Under the pieces are notes generated by a model that had not been told where the DNA came from, did not search any database, and worked only from the letters and a program-made list of their open reading frames with translations. A program made the position numbers and the translations under genes. Of a stretch of 64,000 nt of DNA, positions 57,130 through 64,000 are shown in pieces. Within the stretch, counting starts at the first letter, position 1; each line of letters opens with the position of its first letter. This DNA comes from Archangium violaceum (GTDB taxonomy: Bacteria; Myxococcota; Myxococcia; Myxococcales; Myxococcaceae), in contig NZ_CP069338.1 of assembly GCF_016859125.1 (NCBI RefSeq), positions 5,581,501 to 5,645,500 of the forward strand. Reading direction: 5' to 3'.

Positions 57130-57294
57130 TCACGGCAGGGGGGAGAACTGGCGGAGCCCGGTGACGACCTGCGAGGCCTGGATGGCGGGCAGGAGTGGTT
57201 GTCGTCCTCGCGCGGGCTCTCCACCCAGGGCCATCAGTGACAGCAGCAGGACGGCGAGGACTGAACGAGCTGGGAAGGCTTGTGCGAGGCGCAT
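57130..57294 (-). CDS. 54-aa secreted peptide
   Basis: ATG 57294, with GGAG 6-7 nt upstream, to TGA 57130. The first 29 residues form a good signal peptide (AFPARSVLAVLLLSLMALGG). The remainder (QPLLPAIQASQVVTGLRQFS-PLP) is a 25-residue tail without Cys. Codon use is as in the neighbouring genes and it abuts the next gene. It might be a short exported peptide or the remnant of a longer secreted protein. Confidence 0.45.
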   Translation of the reverse strand: MRLAQAFPARSVLAVLLLSLMALGGEPARGRQPLLPAIQASQVVTGLRQFSPLP

Positions 57295-57540
57295 GGGGGG
57301 CTCCGTGCGAAGGGATGCGCGGAGGCCATTTTGCGCACCGTGTGGACTCCGCGCACGTCGTTCCGCCTTGCCACATCACGTGCCAACCGGGCCGCTCCCC
57401 GCACTCCCGGAGCTCGCGGGAAATCCGACCGCCATGAGGGCACATCTTTCCGCCGCGGACGTGTCCTGATGAATACGAATGATGACGTCCCCTCAACCCG
57501 CTCAGAGGAACGTCGTTCCCATGCGTAGAATGTGAGTGTC

Positions 57541-58032
57541 ATGCCCGTCCCCTCCAAGCCAGAAACCCATGCCTCCGATCGGGTGCCCATGACACGAGCG
57601 GCTCTGGGAAGTCTCAAGGCGCCTTCGTTGGCGACCTGCCTGGTGTTGCTCAAGCATCCCGAGCAGGGCGATGAGTTCAACGGCAAGGCGCTGTGCGAGC
57701 AGATCCGCCAGCTCGTGAGGAACCACCCGGGCACCTTCTGCTTCTTCCACGATGGCACGGGCATGGTGAACGCGAGGATCGGCTACGCGAACGCCTTCAA
57801 GGAGCTCGACCGGGAGCTGGCGGGCCGCATGACGGAGGTGGTGTGCGCCGTCCCCGCGCCCATTCCACGGATGATGATCTACACGGTCGCGACGATGGCC
57901 CAGAAGCCCTGGACCATCTTCCGCACCCGCGTGGAGGCCGACCTGCACATGCGGATGCGGGGCTATCTCGCCACCGACTACAACCATCCCTTCGAGGGGG
58001 CGATGAAGCTCGTGGTGTTGGGCCGCTCGTGA
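57541..58032 (+). CDS. SpoIIAA/STAS-like hypothetical protein
   Basis: 163 aa from ATG 57541 (GTG 57532 possible). TCLVLLKHPEQGDEFNGKAL, GTFCFFHDGTGMVNARIGYA and AFKELDRELAGRMTEVVCAV-PAPIPRMM resemble the SpoIIAA-like fold, related in layout to the protein encoded at 55376-55801. No signal peptide. Function unknown. Confidence 0.6.
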   Translation: MPVPSKPETHASDRVPMTRAALGSLKAPSLATCLVLLKHPEQGDEFNGKALCEQIRQLVRNHPGTFCFFHDGTGMVNARIGYANAFKELDRELAGRMTEVVCAVPAPIPRMMIYTVATMAQKPWTIFRTRVEADLHMRMRGYLATDYNHPFEGAMKLVVLGRS

Positions 58033-58168
58033 GTGTTCATCCGCGGAAACTCTCCCCGTCCGGAGGGTGACGTCCGGTTCGCCGGCTCTTCCCGCTTTCA
58101 CGCCTTCCCGGTATTCAGGGTTGAGCAGTACGGGCTGGAAGCATGGCGCCAAGCGCCTGGGGGGACAT

Positions 58169-59161
58169 ATGGCGAACCTGAGAGACCTGCCGCGTCAGGC
58201 CTGGGGAGACCTGCAGTCGAGGCTGTTCCACCTGCCGCTGGTGGGCACGTTGCGCAACCTGCTCGCGGACGCGCCGGAGCTGTCGAGTCCGGTGCCTCGG
58301 GACACGGGACTGGTGGATGCGGAGCGGGTGGCCGCGTACCAGCGCGCCATCGAGCGTTACGTGAAGCCGGGCCAGGTGGTGGTGGACGTGGGGACGGGCA
58401 GCGGACTGCGCGCCTTCCTCGCCGCCCGACGTGGGCCGAGCAAGCTGTACGCGGTGGATGGCTCGCGCAACCTGGACACGGCGCGTTGGGTGGCCCGGCG
58501 CAACGGGCTGTCGGACATCCAGTTCGTCCGCGCGGACAGCTCGCGCTTCCAGCCCTCGGGCAAGGTGGACGTGCTGCTGCACGAGCAGGTGGGGGACGCG
58601 CTCTTCGACACGGGCCTGGTGCCGAAGCTGCTGGGGTTGAGGGATCGGATCCTCGTGAATGGGGGCCGCATCCTGCCCAACCGCTTCGAGGTCTTCTTCG
58701 AGCCGGTGCAGCTGCGCGAGGAGGCGCGTCTGCCCTTCATCTGGAACCAGCGGCTGCCGGATGTGGACTTCAGCTGCCTGCAGATGCTGCGGGACACGAT
58801 GAGCCCCTCGTACTTCACCCGCTTCATCCGGCCGCAGGACGTGGAGCGGCGGCTGTGCGACGCGGAGCCCGCCTTCGCGCTCGATCTGGAGACGCTGCGC
58901 GCGGGCTCGCTGCCGACTCGTTTGCGGCTGGAGCGGCCGGTGGTGCGCGAGGGACGCGTGGACGGCCTGTGCCTCTTCTACCGGGCCGGCTTCGACTCCG
59001 AGCTGTCCTTCGACACCTTCCCCGAGCGGCCGCGGGCCTGTACTCCGGTGCTCCTGCTGCGGGTGGATCCCCGGGAATTTGCCCGCTACGAGACGATCCG
59101 CCTGGAGCTGTCGTTGCCGGAACTGTCGGACATCACCACATGGCGGTGGAGCTTCGTGTGA
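58169..59161 (+). CDS. Class I SAM methyltransferase, PRMT-like
   Basis: 330 aa. SAM motif QVVVDVGTGSGLRAFLAARR, then LYAVDGSRNLDTARWVARRN and VDVLLHEQVGDALFDTGLVP, the position of the double-Glu loop in protein arginine methyltransferases (only one Glu, in HEQVGD, is evident). A beta-barrel-like C-half follows (GGRILPNRFEVFFEP, as in PRMTs). A modification role on protein or a small molecule is likely. ATG 58169 has a G-rich ribosome site (GGGGGGAC). The next gene begins 10 bp after its stop. Confidence 0.75.
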   Translation: MANLRDLPRQAWGDLQSRLFHLPLVGTLRNLLADAPELSSPVPRDTGLVDAERVAAYQRAIERYVKPGQVVVDVGTGSGLRAFLAARRGPSKLYAVDGSRNLDTARWVARRNGLSDIQFVRADSSRFQPSGKVDVLLHEQVGDALFDTGLVPKLLGLRDRILVNGGRILPNRFEVFFEPVQLREEARLPFIWNQRLPDVDFSCLQMLRDTMSPSYFTRFIRPQDVERRLCDAEPAFALDLETLRAGSLPTRLRLERPVVREGRVDGLCLFYRAGFDSELSFDTFPERPRACTPVLLLRVDPREFARYETIRLELSLPELSDITTWRWSFV

Positions 59162-59171
59162 GGGTACCCGC

Positions 59172-59999
59172 CTGCGTGTCTCCAGTTCCGTCCTGCTCCT
59201 CCTGCTGCTGACATCGTCCGCCAGGGCACAGAACCCCGCGGGCCCGTCCGCCGCGGGCAAGCCGCGCACCCTGGCTGGCCGGTGCGGCTCGGCCAACTGG
59301 GTGTGTGTGTCCCAGTGCATCGATGTGACGTGCGTGGACAGGTGTCTGGCCGAGGGTTGTGAGCAGGCGCTGGACGCGCTCGCGCGGTGCGCGGCGAATT
59401 CCGGCTGTGGTCCGGACGACTCGGCCTGTGTGTCGCGCGCCTGCGGCAAGCAATGCGGGCGCACCTTCGAGCCCGCCCCGCCCAGCCCCGAGAAGGAGAC
59501 GCCAGAGCCCTGCGCGGACGCCTCGGTGGGCTCGGGGAAGGCCCCCGAGGAGGTGGTGGGCCGCTGGTCGCTGGAGGCGGCGAGCATCCGGCCCGAGGAG
59601 CGGCCCCGGTTCGCCGGACAGGAGGGGGGCGTGGACGTGAAGCCGCGCCCGGACTACGAGCGCGCGCTGGTGGTGACGCCCGGGGGCTGCTTCCTGCTGC
59701 GCACGAAGCTGGAGGACGCCACGCTGGGGCGGGGCAATGCCCTGGAGATCCGCTCCTGGGGCGCCTTCCAGGTGGACGAGGAGAAGGACACGGTGCGGCT
59801 GTGGACGAAGTCCGGGCAGGCGGTGGGGCCGGTCTGCGGCAAGCCCCGCGTCATCGGCCTGTCCCAGGGGAAGTTCCAGCGGCCCGAGTACTCGTACGAC
59901 GTGGAGGGGGATACGCTCACCCTGACGGCGCAGACGCCCTCCAGGCAGACGTTCCAGTTCCGCCGTCTGACGCGGGAGCAGAAGGAACGGGCCGAGTAA
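59172..59999 (+). CDS. Secreted Cys-rich hypothetical protein, probable CTG start
   Basis: About 275 aa. The signal peptide RVSSSVLLLLLLTSSARAQ begins directly after a CTG codon at 59172 that has GAGGG 7 nt upstream. No ATG, GTG or TTG lies in frame between 59082 and this point (only TTG 59079, which would add 31 non-signal residues inside the previous gene). The mature part has a Cys-rich segment (CVSQCIDVTCVDRCLAEGCE, DDSACVSRACGKQCG) followed by a lipocalin-like beta domain (VVGRWSLEAASIRPEERPRF). Followed 3 bp later by the acyltransferase gene. Confidence 0.65.
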   Translation: MRVSSSVLLLLLLTSSARAQNPAGPSAAGKPRTLAGRCGSANWVCVSQCIDVTCVDRCLAEGCEQALDALARCAANSGCGPDDSACVSRACGKQCGRTFEPAPPSPEKETPEPCADASVGSGKAPEEVVGRWSLEAASIRPEERPRFAGQEGGVDVKPRPDYERALVVTPGGCFLLRTKLEDATLGRGNALEIRSWGAFQVDEEKDTVRLWTKSGQAVGPVCGKPRVIGLSQGKFQRPEYSYDVEGDTLTLTAQTPSRQTFQFRRLTREQKERAE

Positions 60000-60002
60000 C
60001 CC

Positions 60003-61400
60003 ATGTCCGAGCGGATGCACCACGCCGACGCCGCGTGGCTCCAGATGGAGGAGCCCACGAGCCTCATGGTCATCACCGCGGTGCTCTGGTTCGACGAGCC
60101 CGTGCACCTGGAGCGGTTGAAGGACGTGGTCCGCGAGCGGTTGGTGGAGCGCTACCCCCGCTTCCGGCAGCGGGTGGTGCCGGGAGGGCTGTGGGGGAGC
60201 GCGCGCTGGGAGGATGACGCCGACTTCCGTCTGGAGAACCACCTGCGGCGCACGCGGCTGCCGGCACCCGGAGGCCGCGCCGCGCTGGAGGCGCTGGTCT
60301 CCGAGTCCATGAGCACGCCCCTGGACTCCTCCCGGCCGCTGTGGTCGCTGCACGTCATCCAGGACCATGCGGCCGGGGGCGCGTTGCTGCTGCGCGTGCA
60401 CCACTGCATCGCGGATGGCATCTCGCTGGCGCGGGTGCTGCTGGCACTCACGGACGAGCACGCCGCTGGCGGCGGGCGCAGGGAGGACTTCGAGGAAGCG
60501 GAGGACGCCTCGGGGCGGTTGGCCCGGCTGCTGCGGGGAGCGCGCACGGTGATGGGCTCGACGCGGGCGGCATGGAAGCGGGGCGCGGAGCTGCTGGCCG
60601 AGCCCATCCAGCTCATGGATCTGGCGGTGGAGGGGGCGCGAAGTGCCTCCGCGCTGAGCAGGCTGCTGACGCTGATGCAGGACCCTCCGTCACCCTTCAC
60701 GGGCGAGCTCGGGCGGGAGAAGCGGGTGGCCTGGTCCCAGCCGGTACCGGTGGGGAAGGTGAGGGAGATCGGCCACGGCAGCGGGAGCACGGTGAACGAC
60801 GTGGTGATGGCGGTGGTGGCGGGGATGCTGCGCCGCTACGTGGAGGCGCGGGGACAGTCGCCGGAGGACGTGCGGGCGGTGGTCCCGGTGAATCTGCGGC
60901 CGTTGAGGGAGCCCCTTCCGAGGGAGCTGGGCAACCGGTTCGGGGTGGTGTTCCTGCCCCTGCCGCTCGGGTTGGCGGACCCGGTGGAGCGGCTGTGGGC
61001 GCTGAAGCGGCGGATGGACGGCCTGAAGCGCTCGCCGGAGGCGGCGGTGGTATTCGGAATGCTGTCCGCGGCGGGAATGGCGCCGGCGCCCGTGGAGCGC
61101 ATGGCGGTGGATGTGATGAGGAAGAAGGCCTCGCTGGTGCTGACGAACGTGCCGGGGCCGAAGCGGCCGGTGTACCTGGCGGGCGCGAGGCTCGCGGGCG
61201 TGATGTTCTGGGTGCCCATGGCGGCGCGGTTGGGGCTGGGCCTGAGCATCTTCAGCTACGCGGGGCACGTGACGCTGGGCGTGGCGGCGGACGCGGGCCT
61301 GGTGCCGGAGCCGCGGGAGCTCATCGCGGACTTCGAGGAGGAGCTCGACGCCCTGGCCGAGGCGGTGAGGAAGGCGGGACGTTCCCCACCGCTCCACTGA
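60003..61400 (+). CDS. Wax ester synthase/diacylglycerol acyltransferase (WS/DGAT)
   Basis: 465 aa, normal size. It makes triacylglycerol or wax esters from acyl-CoA. The catalytic motif is HHCIADG (HHxxxDG) in LLLRVHHCIADGISLARVLL; the C-terminal family motifs STVNDVVMAVVAGMLRRYVE, VPVNLRPLREPLPRELGNRF and TNVPGPKRPVYLAGARL are all present. Myxobacteria accumulate lipid bodies during development, which fits. Three bases separate it from the upstream gene. Confidence 0.94.
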   Translation: MSERMHHADAAWLQMEEPTSLMVITAVLWFDEPVHLERLKDVVRERLVERYPRFRQRVVPGGLWGSARWEDDADFRLENHLRRTRLPAPGGRAALEALVSESMSTPLDSSRPLWSLHVIQDHAAGGALLLRVHHCIADGISLARVLLALTDEHAAGGGRREDFEEAEDASGRLARLLRGARTVMGSTRAAWKRGAELLAEPIQLMDLAVEGARSASALSRLLTLMQDPPSPFTGELGREKRVAWSQPVPVGKVREIGHGSGSTVNDVVMAVVAGMLRRYVEARGQSPEDVRAVVPVNLRPLREPLPRELGNRFGVVFLPLPLGLADPVERLWALKRRMDGLKRSPEAAVVFGMLSAAGMAPAPVERMAVDVMRKKASLVLTNVPGPKRPVYLAGARLAGVMFWVPMAARLGLGLSIFSYAGHVTLGVAADAGLVPEPRELIADFEEELDALAEAVRKAGRSPPLH

Positions 61401-61413
61401 CCTTCGCCTGGCG

Positions 61414-62478
61414 TCAGCGGCCGCGCTTCTTCTGGAAGTCATTGGGGGCGCGCGTGGCCTTCTTCTGGGCCTGCGCGTCGCGCTGGCGCTCCTGGCGGGC
61501 CACTTCCACGACGAGCTTGTGGTAGTTCTCCAGGCGCTCCGGGGCCAGCTGCCCGTTCCGGAGCGCCTGCTGGACGGCGCACCCGGGCTCCTTCTCGTGA
61601 CGGCAGTCGTTGAAGCGGCACCCGGCCGCCAGTTCCTCGATGTCCACGAAGGCGGTGCGCAGGCCCTCCTCGCTCTCCATCAGCCCGAGCTCGCGCATGC
61701 CCGGCGTGTCGATGACGAGGCCTCCCTGCGGCAGCACGAACAGCTCGCGGTGGGTGGTGGTGTGCCGGCCCTTGTCGTCCTCGCGCACCTCGCCGACCAC
61801 CATGCGCGCCGTGCCCACCAGGCGGTTGATGAGCGTGGACTTGCCCACGCCGGACGAGCCGATGAGCGCCACCGTCCGGTTGCCGCCGATGTACTGCCAG
61901 AGCGCGTCCAGGCCCTCGCCGGTGACGCTGCTCACGGTGTGGAGGGGGACGTCCGGGGCCAGCGCGGCGATGCTCTCGCGGGCCGCCGCCACGTCCTCGC
62001 ACAGGTCGGCCTTGGTGAGGACCACCACGGGCTGGGCTCCGCTGTCCCAGGCGAGCGCCAGGTAGCGCTCGAGCCGCCGCGGGTTCAGGTCCCGCGTCAG
62101 CGCGGAGACGAGGAAGACCACGTCCACGTTGGCGGCGACGACCTGCTCCTCGTCGATCCGGCCAGCGGCCTTGCGGGCGAGCTGCGTGCGCCGGGGGAGC
62201 ACGGCCTGGATGAGGGACGTGCCCTCCTGGATGCGGGGCTCGAAGGCAACCCAGTCCCCGACGACCGGGCGCACGGACTCTCCCTTGCGGATGGCCATGC
62301 GCAGCCGCCCCGGGACGGTGGCCCTCAGGTCCCCACGCGCCGAGTACAGGACGTACTCCACGCCGTAGTCGGCGGCGATGCGCGCCGGCTCCTCTCCTTC
62401 GCTCGCGCGGGCGCTCCAGGCCTCCTGGAAGGTGGGCCCCCAGCCGAGTTTCTCCAAGGCGTGCTCGTCCATGCTCAT
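61414..62478 (-). CDS. rsgA: Ribosome small-subunit-dependent GTPase A
   Basis: 354 aa. A circularly permuted GTPase that acts in 30S maturation. An OB-fold N-domain (RLRMAIRKGESVRPVVGDWV) is followed by G4 VVLTKAD, then G1 IGSSGVGKSTLINRL, G2 region KGRHTTTHRELF and G3 IDTPGMREL. The C-terminal zinc finger is CRFNDCRHEKEPGC, followed by a basic tail. MSMDEH at 62478 is one of several close in-frame ATGs. Convergent with the acyltransferase gene. Confidence 0.96.
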   Translation of the reverse strand: MSMDEHALEKLGWGPTFQEAWSARASEGEEPARIAADYGVEYVLYSARGDLRATVPGRLRMAIRKGESVRPVVGDWVAFEPRIQEGTSLIQAVLPRRTQLARKAAGRIDEEQVVAANVDVVFLVSALTRDLNPRRLERYLALAWDSGAQPVVVLTKADLCEDVAAARESIAALAPDVPLHTVSSVTGEGLDALWQYIGGNRTVALIGSSGVGKSTLINRLVGTARMVVGEVREDDKGRHTTTHRELFVLPQGGLVIDTPGMRELGLMESEEGLRTAFVDIEELAAGCRFNDCRHEKEPGCAVQQALRNGQLAPERLENYHKLVVEVARQERQRDAQAQKKATRAPNDFQKKRGR

Positions 62479-62524
62479 GCGGCGCACAGACTATGCCCAT
62501 CCCAGGAGGGTTGGGGTAGGGCGC

Positions 62525-63355
62525 TCAACGCGTGGGCGGGGTCTGTCGCCGGGCCGCCGCGGGAGCGCGACGCGGCGGGAGGAGCCTGGTGCGTACCACG
62601 GGGTCTCCCGGTTCGAGCACCGGCCCCTCTCCGCCCACCATCACGGGGGGCTCGGAGCCGGTGAAGTAGAGATTGGTGTCGGGAGCCTTCACCACGAGGG
62701 AGGCGAGGCCGATCTCCGGATGGACGACCACGCGGTCCGCGGTGAGCGTCCGTCCGCCGAGCGTGAGGGTCTCGGTCCCCTCGCGTGACAGCTTCACGTT
62801 CACCTTGCGAGGCTTGGGGGTGGCGGCGAGGGCCTGCAGCTTCACTTCTTCTCCCTGGCGCAGTTGCGGCAGCAGGTTCTTCGCCACCAGGGCGAAGCCC
62901 ACTCCGGCGAAGGTGCGGCCCGGCTCCACCTTCAGCCGCTCGTTGTACCGGCGCGTCTTGCCGCCCTCGCGGGAGAGGCCCACGGCTCGCCCGCTGCCGA
63001 AATCGAAGGTGAACTGTCGCGTCGTCCGCCCCTCCCTGCGCTCGCGCCAGTTCCAGCGCTCCTGGACGAGCTCCGGTTGGGTGAGGAAGACGGCGGACTC
63101 CTCGATGATGCGTCCATCCTCGTAGCGGTAGGTCAGCAGGACGTGGAGCCGATCCCCCTCGGTCCATTGGGTGAGGGAGCCCTTGCCGAGCGGCTGGCCC
63201 TCGGGCGTGCTCACGGACAGCTCGCGGGTGGTGTTCCTCTCTGGATAGAGGAGCTCCACGGCCCAGGCTGGAGAGGCGAGGCCCAGCAGCAGTCCCAGGC
63301 TGATCAGCAGTGCACCATGAGACCGACGAGACGTCGGACGAGATGTCTGGCCCAT
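62525..63355 (-). CDS. Secreted/periplasmic hypothetical protein
   Basis: 276 aa from ATG 63355. Signal peptide (ALLISLGLLLGLASPAWAVE). The mature part is all-beta in appearance (LLTYRYEDGRIIEESAVFLT, RQFTFDFGSGRAVGLSREGG, VGFALVAKNLLPQLRQGEEV), with no Cys and no catalytic motif. An open frame upstream to 63520 reads unrelated sequence including a REP-like repeat and is rejected. Confidence 0.7.
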   Translation of the reverse strand: MGQTSRPTSRRSHGALLISLGLLLGLASPAWAVELLYPERNTTRELSVSTPEGQPLGKGSLTQWTEGDRLHVLLTYRYEDGRIIEESAVFLTQPELVQERWNWRERREGRTTRQFTFDFGSGRAVGLSREGGKTRRYNERLKVEPGRTFAGVGFALVAKNLLPQLRQGEEVKLQALAATPKPRKVNVKLSREGTETLTLGGRTLTADRVVVHPEIGLASLVVKAPDTNLYFTGSEPPVMVGGEGPVLEPGDPVVRTRLLPPRRAPAAARRQTPPTR

Positions 63356-63461
63356 GCCACGAAGGTGGAGGGAGTGCGGGCTTTTGGGGAGCGCGGGCTC
63401 GGACACTCCGAAATTCCCTCCCTCCCAGGCATCCGGGCGGTCGTGCCGGGCTCCGCCTGCT

Positions 63462-63481
63462 CCCTCTCCCGGGGGAGAGGG
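63462..63481. repeat. REP-like palindrome
   Basis: CCCTCTCCCGGGGGAGAGGG in the 169-bp gap between the sigma-54 activator and the secreted-protein gene. Same CCCTCTCCC/GGGAGAGGG unit as at 18045-18100 and 18659-18692. Confidence 0.6.
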
Positions 63482-63524
63482 GACATCCACGGACTTCGTC
63501 CAGGAACTCCGTGGACACACCGCG

Positions 63525-64000
63525 CTAGAGCAGCCCGTGCTCCTCGAGCTTGTTGTAGAGGGTGCGTCGGCTGATGCCGAGCAGGCGCGCCGCGAGGGTG
63601 CGGTTGTCCCCGGCTCGCTTCAATGCGTCCACCAGCGCCTGCCGCTCCATCTCCTTGCGCTGTGACTCCAGGGTGCGCCCCTCGCCATTCGTGCTTCCCG
63701 CCGTGGGCACGGCCGCGATGCTCAAGGAGGGACTCACGGGCTCGGGCGCGGGCGCCACCGGGACGATGCCCGGCTGCCTCGCGACCTCGCGCATCACCTC
63801 GTCGCCGGTGAGGAGGGGCCCATCGGAGAGCACCACGAGGCGCTCGATGAAGTTCTGCAACTGGCGCACGTTGCCGGGCCATGGCTGGGCGCGCAGGGCG
63901 GCGAGCCCGTCCGGCGTCAGGGTGAAGGGCGGCCTGCCATTGGCCTTCGCGTGCACGTCGAGGAAGTGCCGCACGAGGGGCTCGATGTCCTCGGTCCGGG
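63525..64000 (-). CDS. Sigma-54-dependent activator, C-terminal part (partial)
   Basis: The gene enters from the right edge. It has the end of the AAA+ domain (EDIEPLVRHFLDVHAKANG, PWPGNVRQLQNFIERLVVLS-DGPLLTGDEV), a Pro-rich linker of about 45 residues and a Fis-type HTH (ALVDALKRAGDNRTLAARLL-GISRRTLYNKLEEHGLL). N-terminal sensory domain and Walker motifs are outside the window, so one cannot say whether it is a response regulator or a ligand-controlled activator. Confidence 0.93.
   Translation of the reverse strand, partial: RTEDIEPLVRHFLDVHAKANGRPPFTLTPDGLAALRAQPWPGNVRQLQNFIERLVVLSDGPLLTGDEVMREVARQPGIVPVAPAPEPVSPSLSIAAVPTAGSTNGEGRTLESQRKEMERQALVDALKRAGDNRTLAARLLGISRRTLYNKLEEHGLL

Overview
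The window is high-GC DNA with the gene content and codon use of a Myxococcota genome, most likely Cystobacterineae (Archangium/Cystobacter-like). The pointers are abundant sigma-54 regulators, a SitA-type lipoprotein toxin relic, DUF4388/J-domain proteins, WS/DGAT acyltransferase and many short secreted proteins. No rRNA, intact tRNA or CRISPR array was seen. All family assignments come from reading the sequence and remembered motifs; no database search was run.

Layout. 1-8.2 kb is a minus-strand metal-efflux locus: sensor kinase and NtrC-type regulator, then a 17-bp palindrome and a -24/-12 sigma-54 promoter, then outer-membrane factor, adaptor and CzcA-type RND pump (the pump runs off the left edge). 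8.3-16.4 kb is housekeeping and conserved hypothetical DNA (purF, ceramidase-like hydrolase, yhbY, a J-domain/DUF4388 protein, a Cys-repeat protein, a TSUP permease, a DUF1877 protein). 16.4-22.7 kb is a propionyl-CoA module: carboxyltransferase, biotin carboxylase, biotin carrier and acyl-CoA mutase catalytic subunit, predicted to turn propionyl-CoA into methylmalonyl-CoA and succinyl-CoA.

22.7-48 kb is an accessory region rich in toxins, mobile-element scars and decayed genes. It holds a SitA-like lipoprotein cut off by IS-like repeats, a group II intron 3' end abutting a transposase tail, an overlapping cassette of prenyltransferase/cyclase-like genes, and an exotoxin-A-like ADP-ribosyltransferase behind a cluster of palindromes. 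It also has an ornithine-racemase-like/desaturase pair with a divergent exporter, and an array of four 18-bp inverted repeats. A decayed CYP102-type self-sufficient P450 gene is interrupted at a 30-bp direct repeat by a lipoprotein colicin-type DNase with its immunity gene. Several other genes here have lost internal segments (LysR regulator, response regulator/kinase, esterase, VOC protein).

48-64 kb returns to intact genes: an AraC/PNPOx pair, two tandem secreted paralogues, an M3 oligopeptidase, a VUT transporter, STAS-like proteins, a PRMT-like methyltransferase, a WS/DGAT acyltransferase, rsgA, and the C-terminal part of another sigma-54 activator at the right edge.

The most novel-looking items are the DNase cassette inside the CYP102 relic and the exotoxin-A-like ADP-ribosyltransferase, in which the usual catalytic His is Lys.
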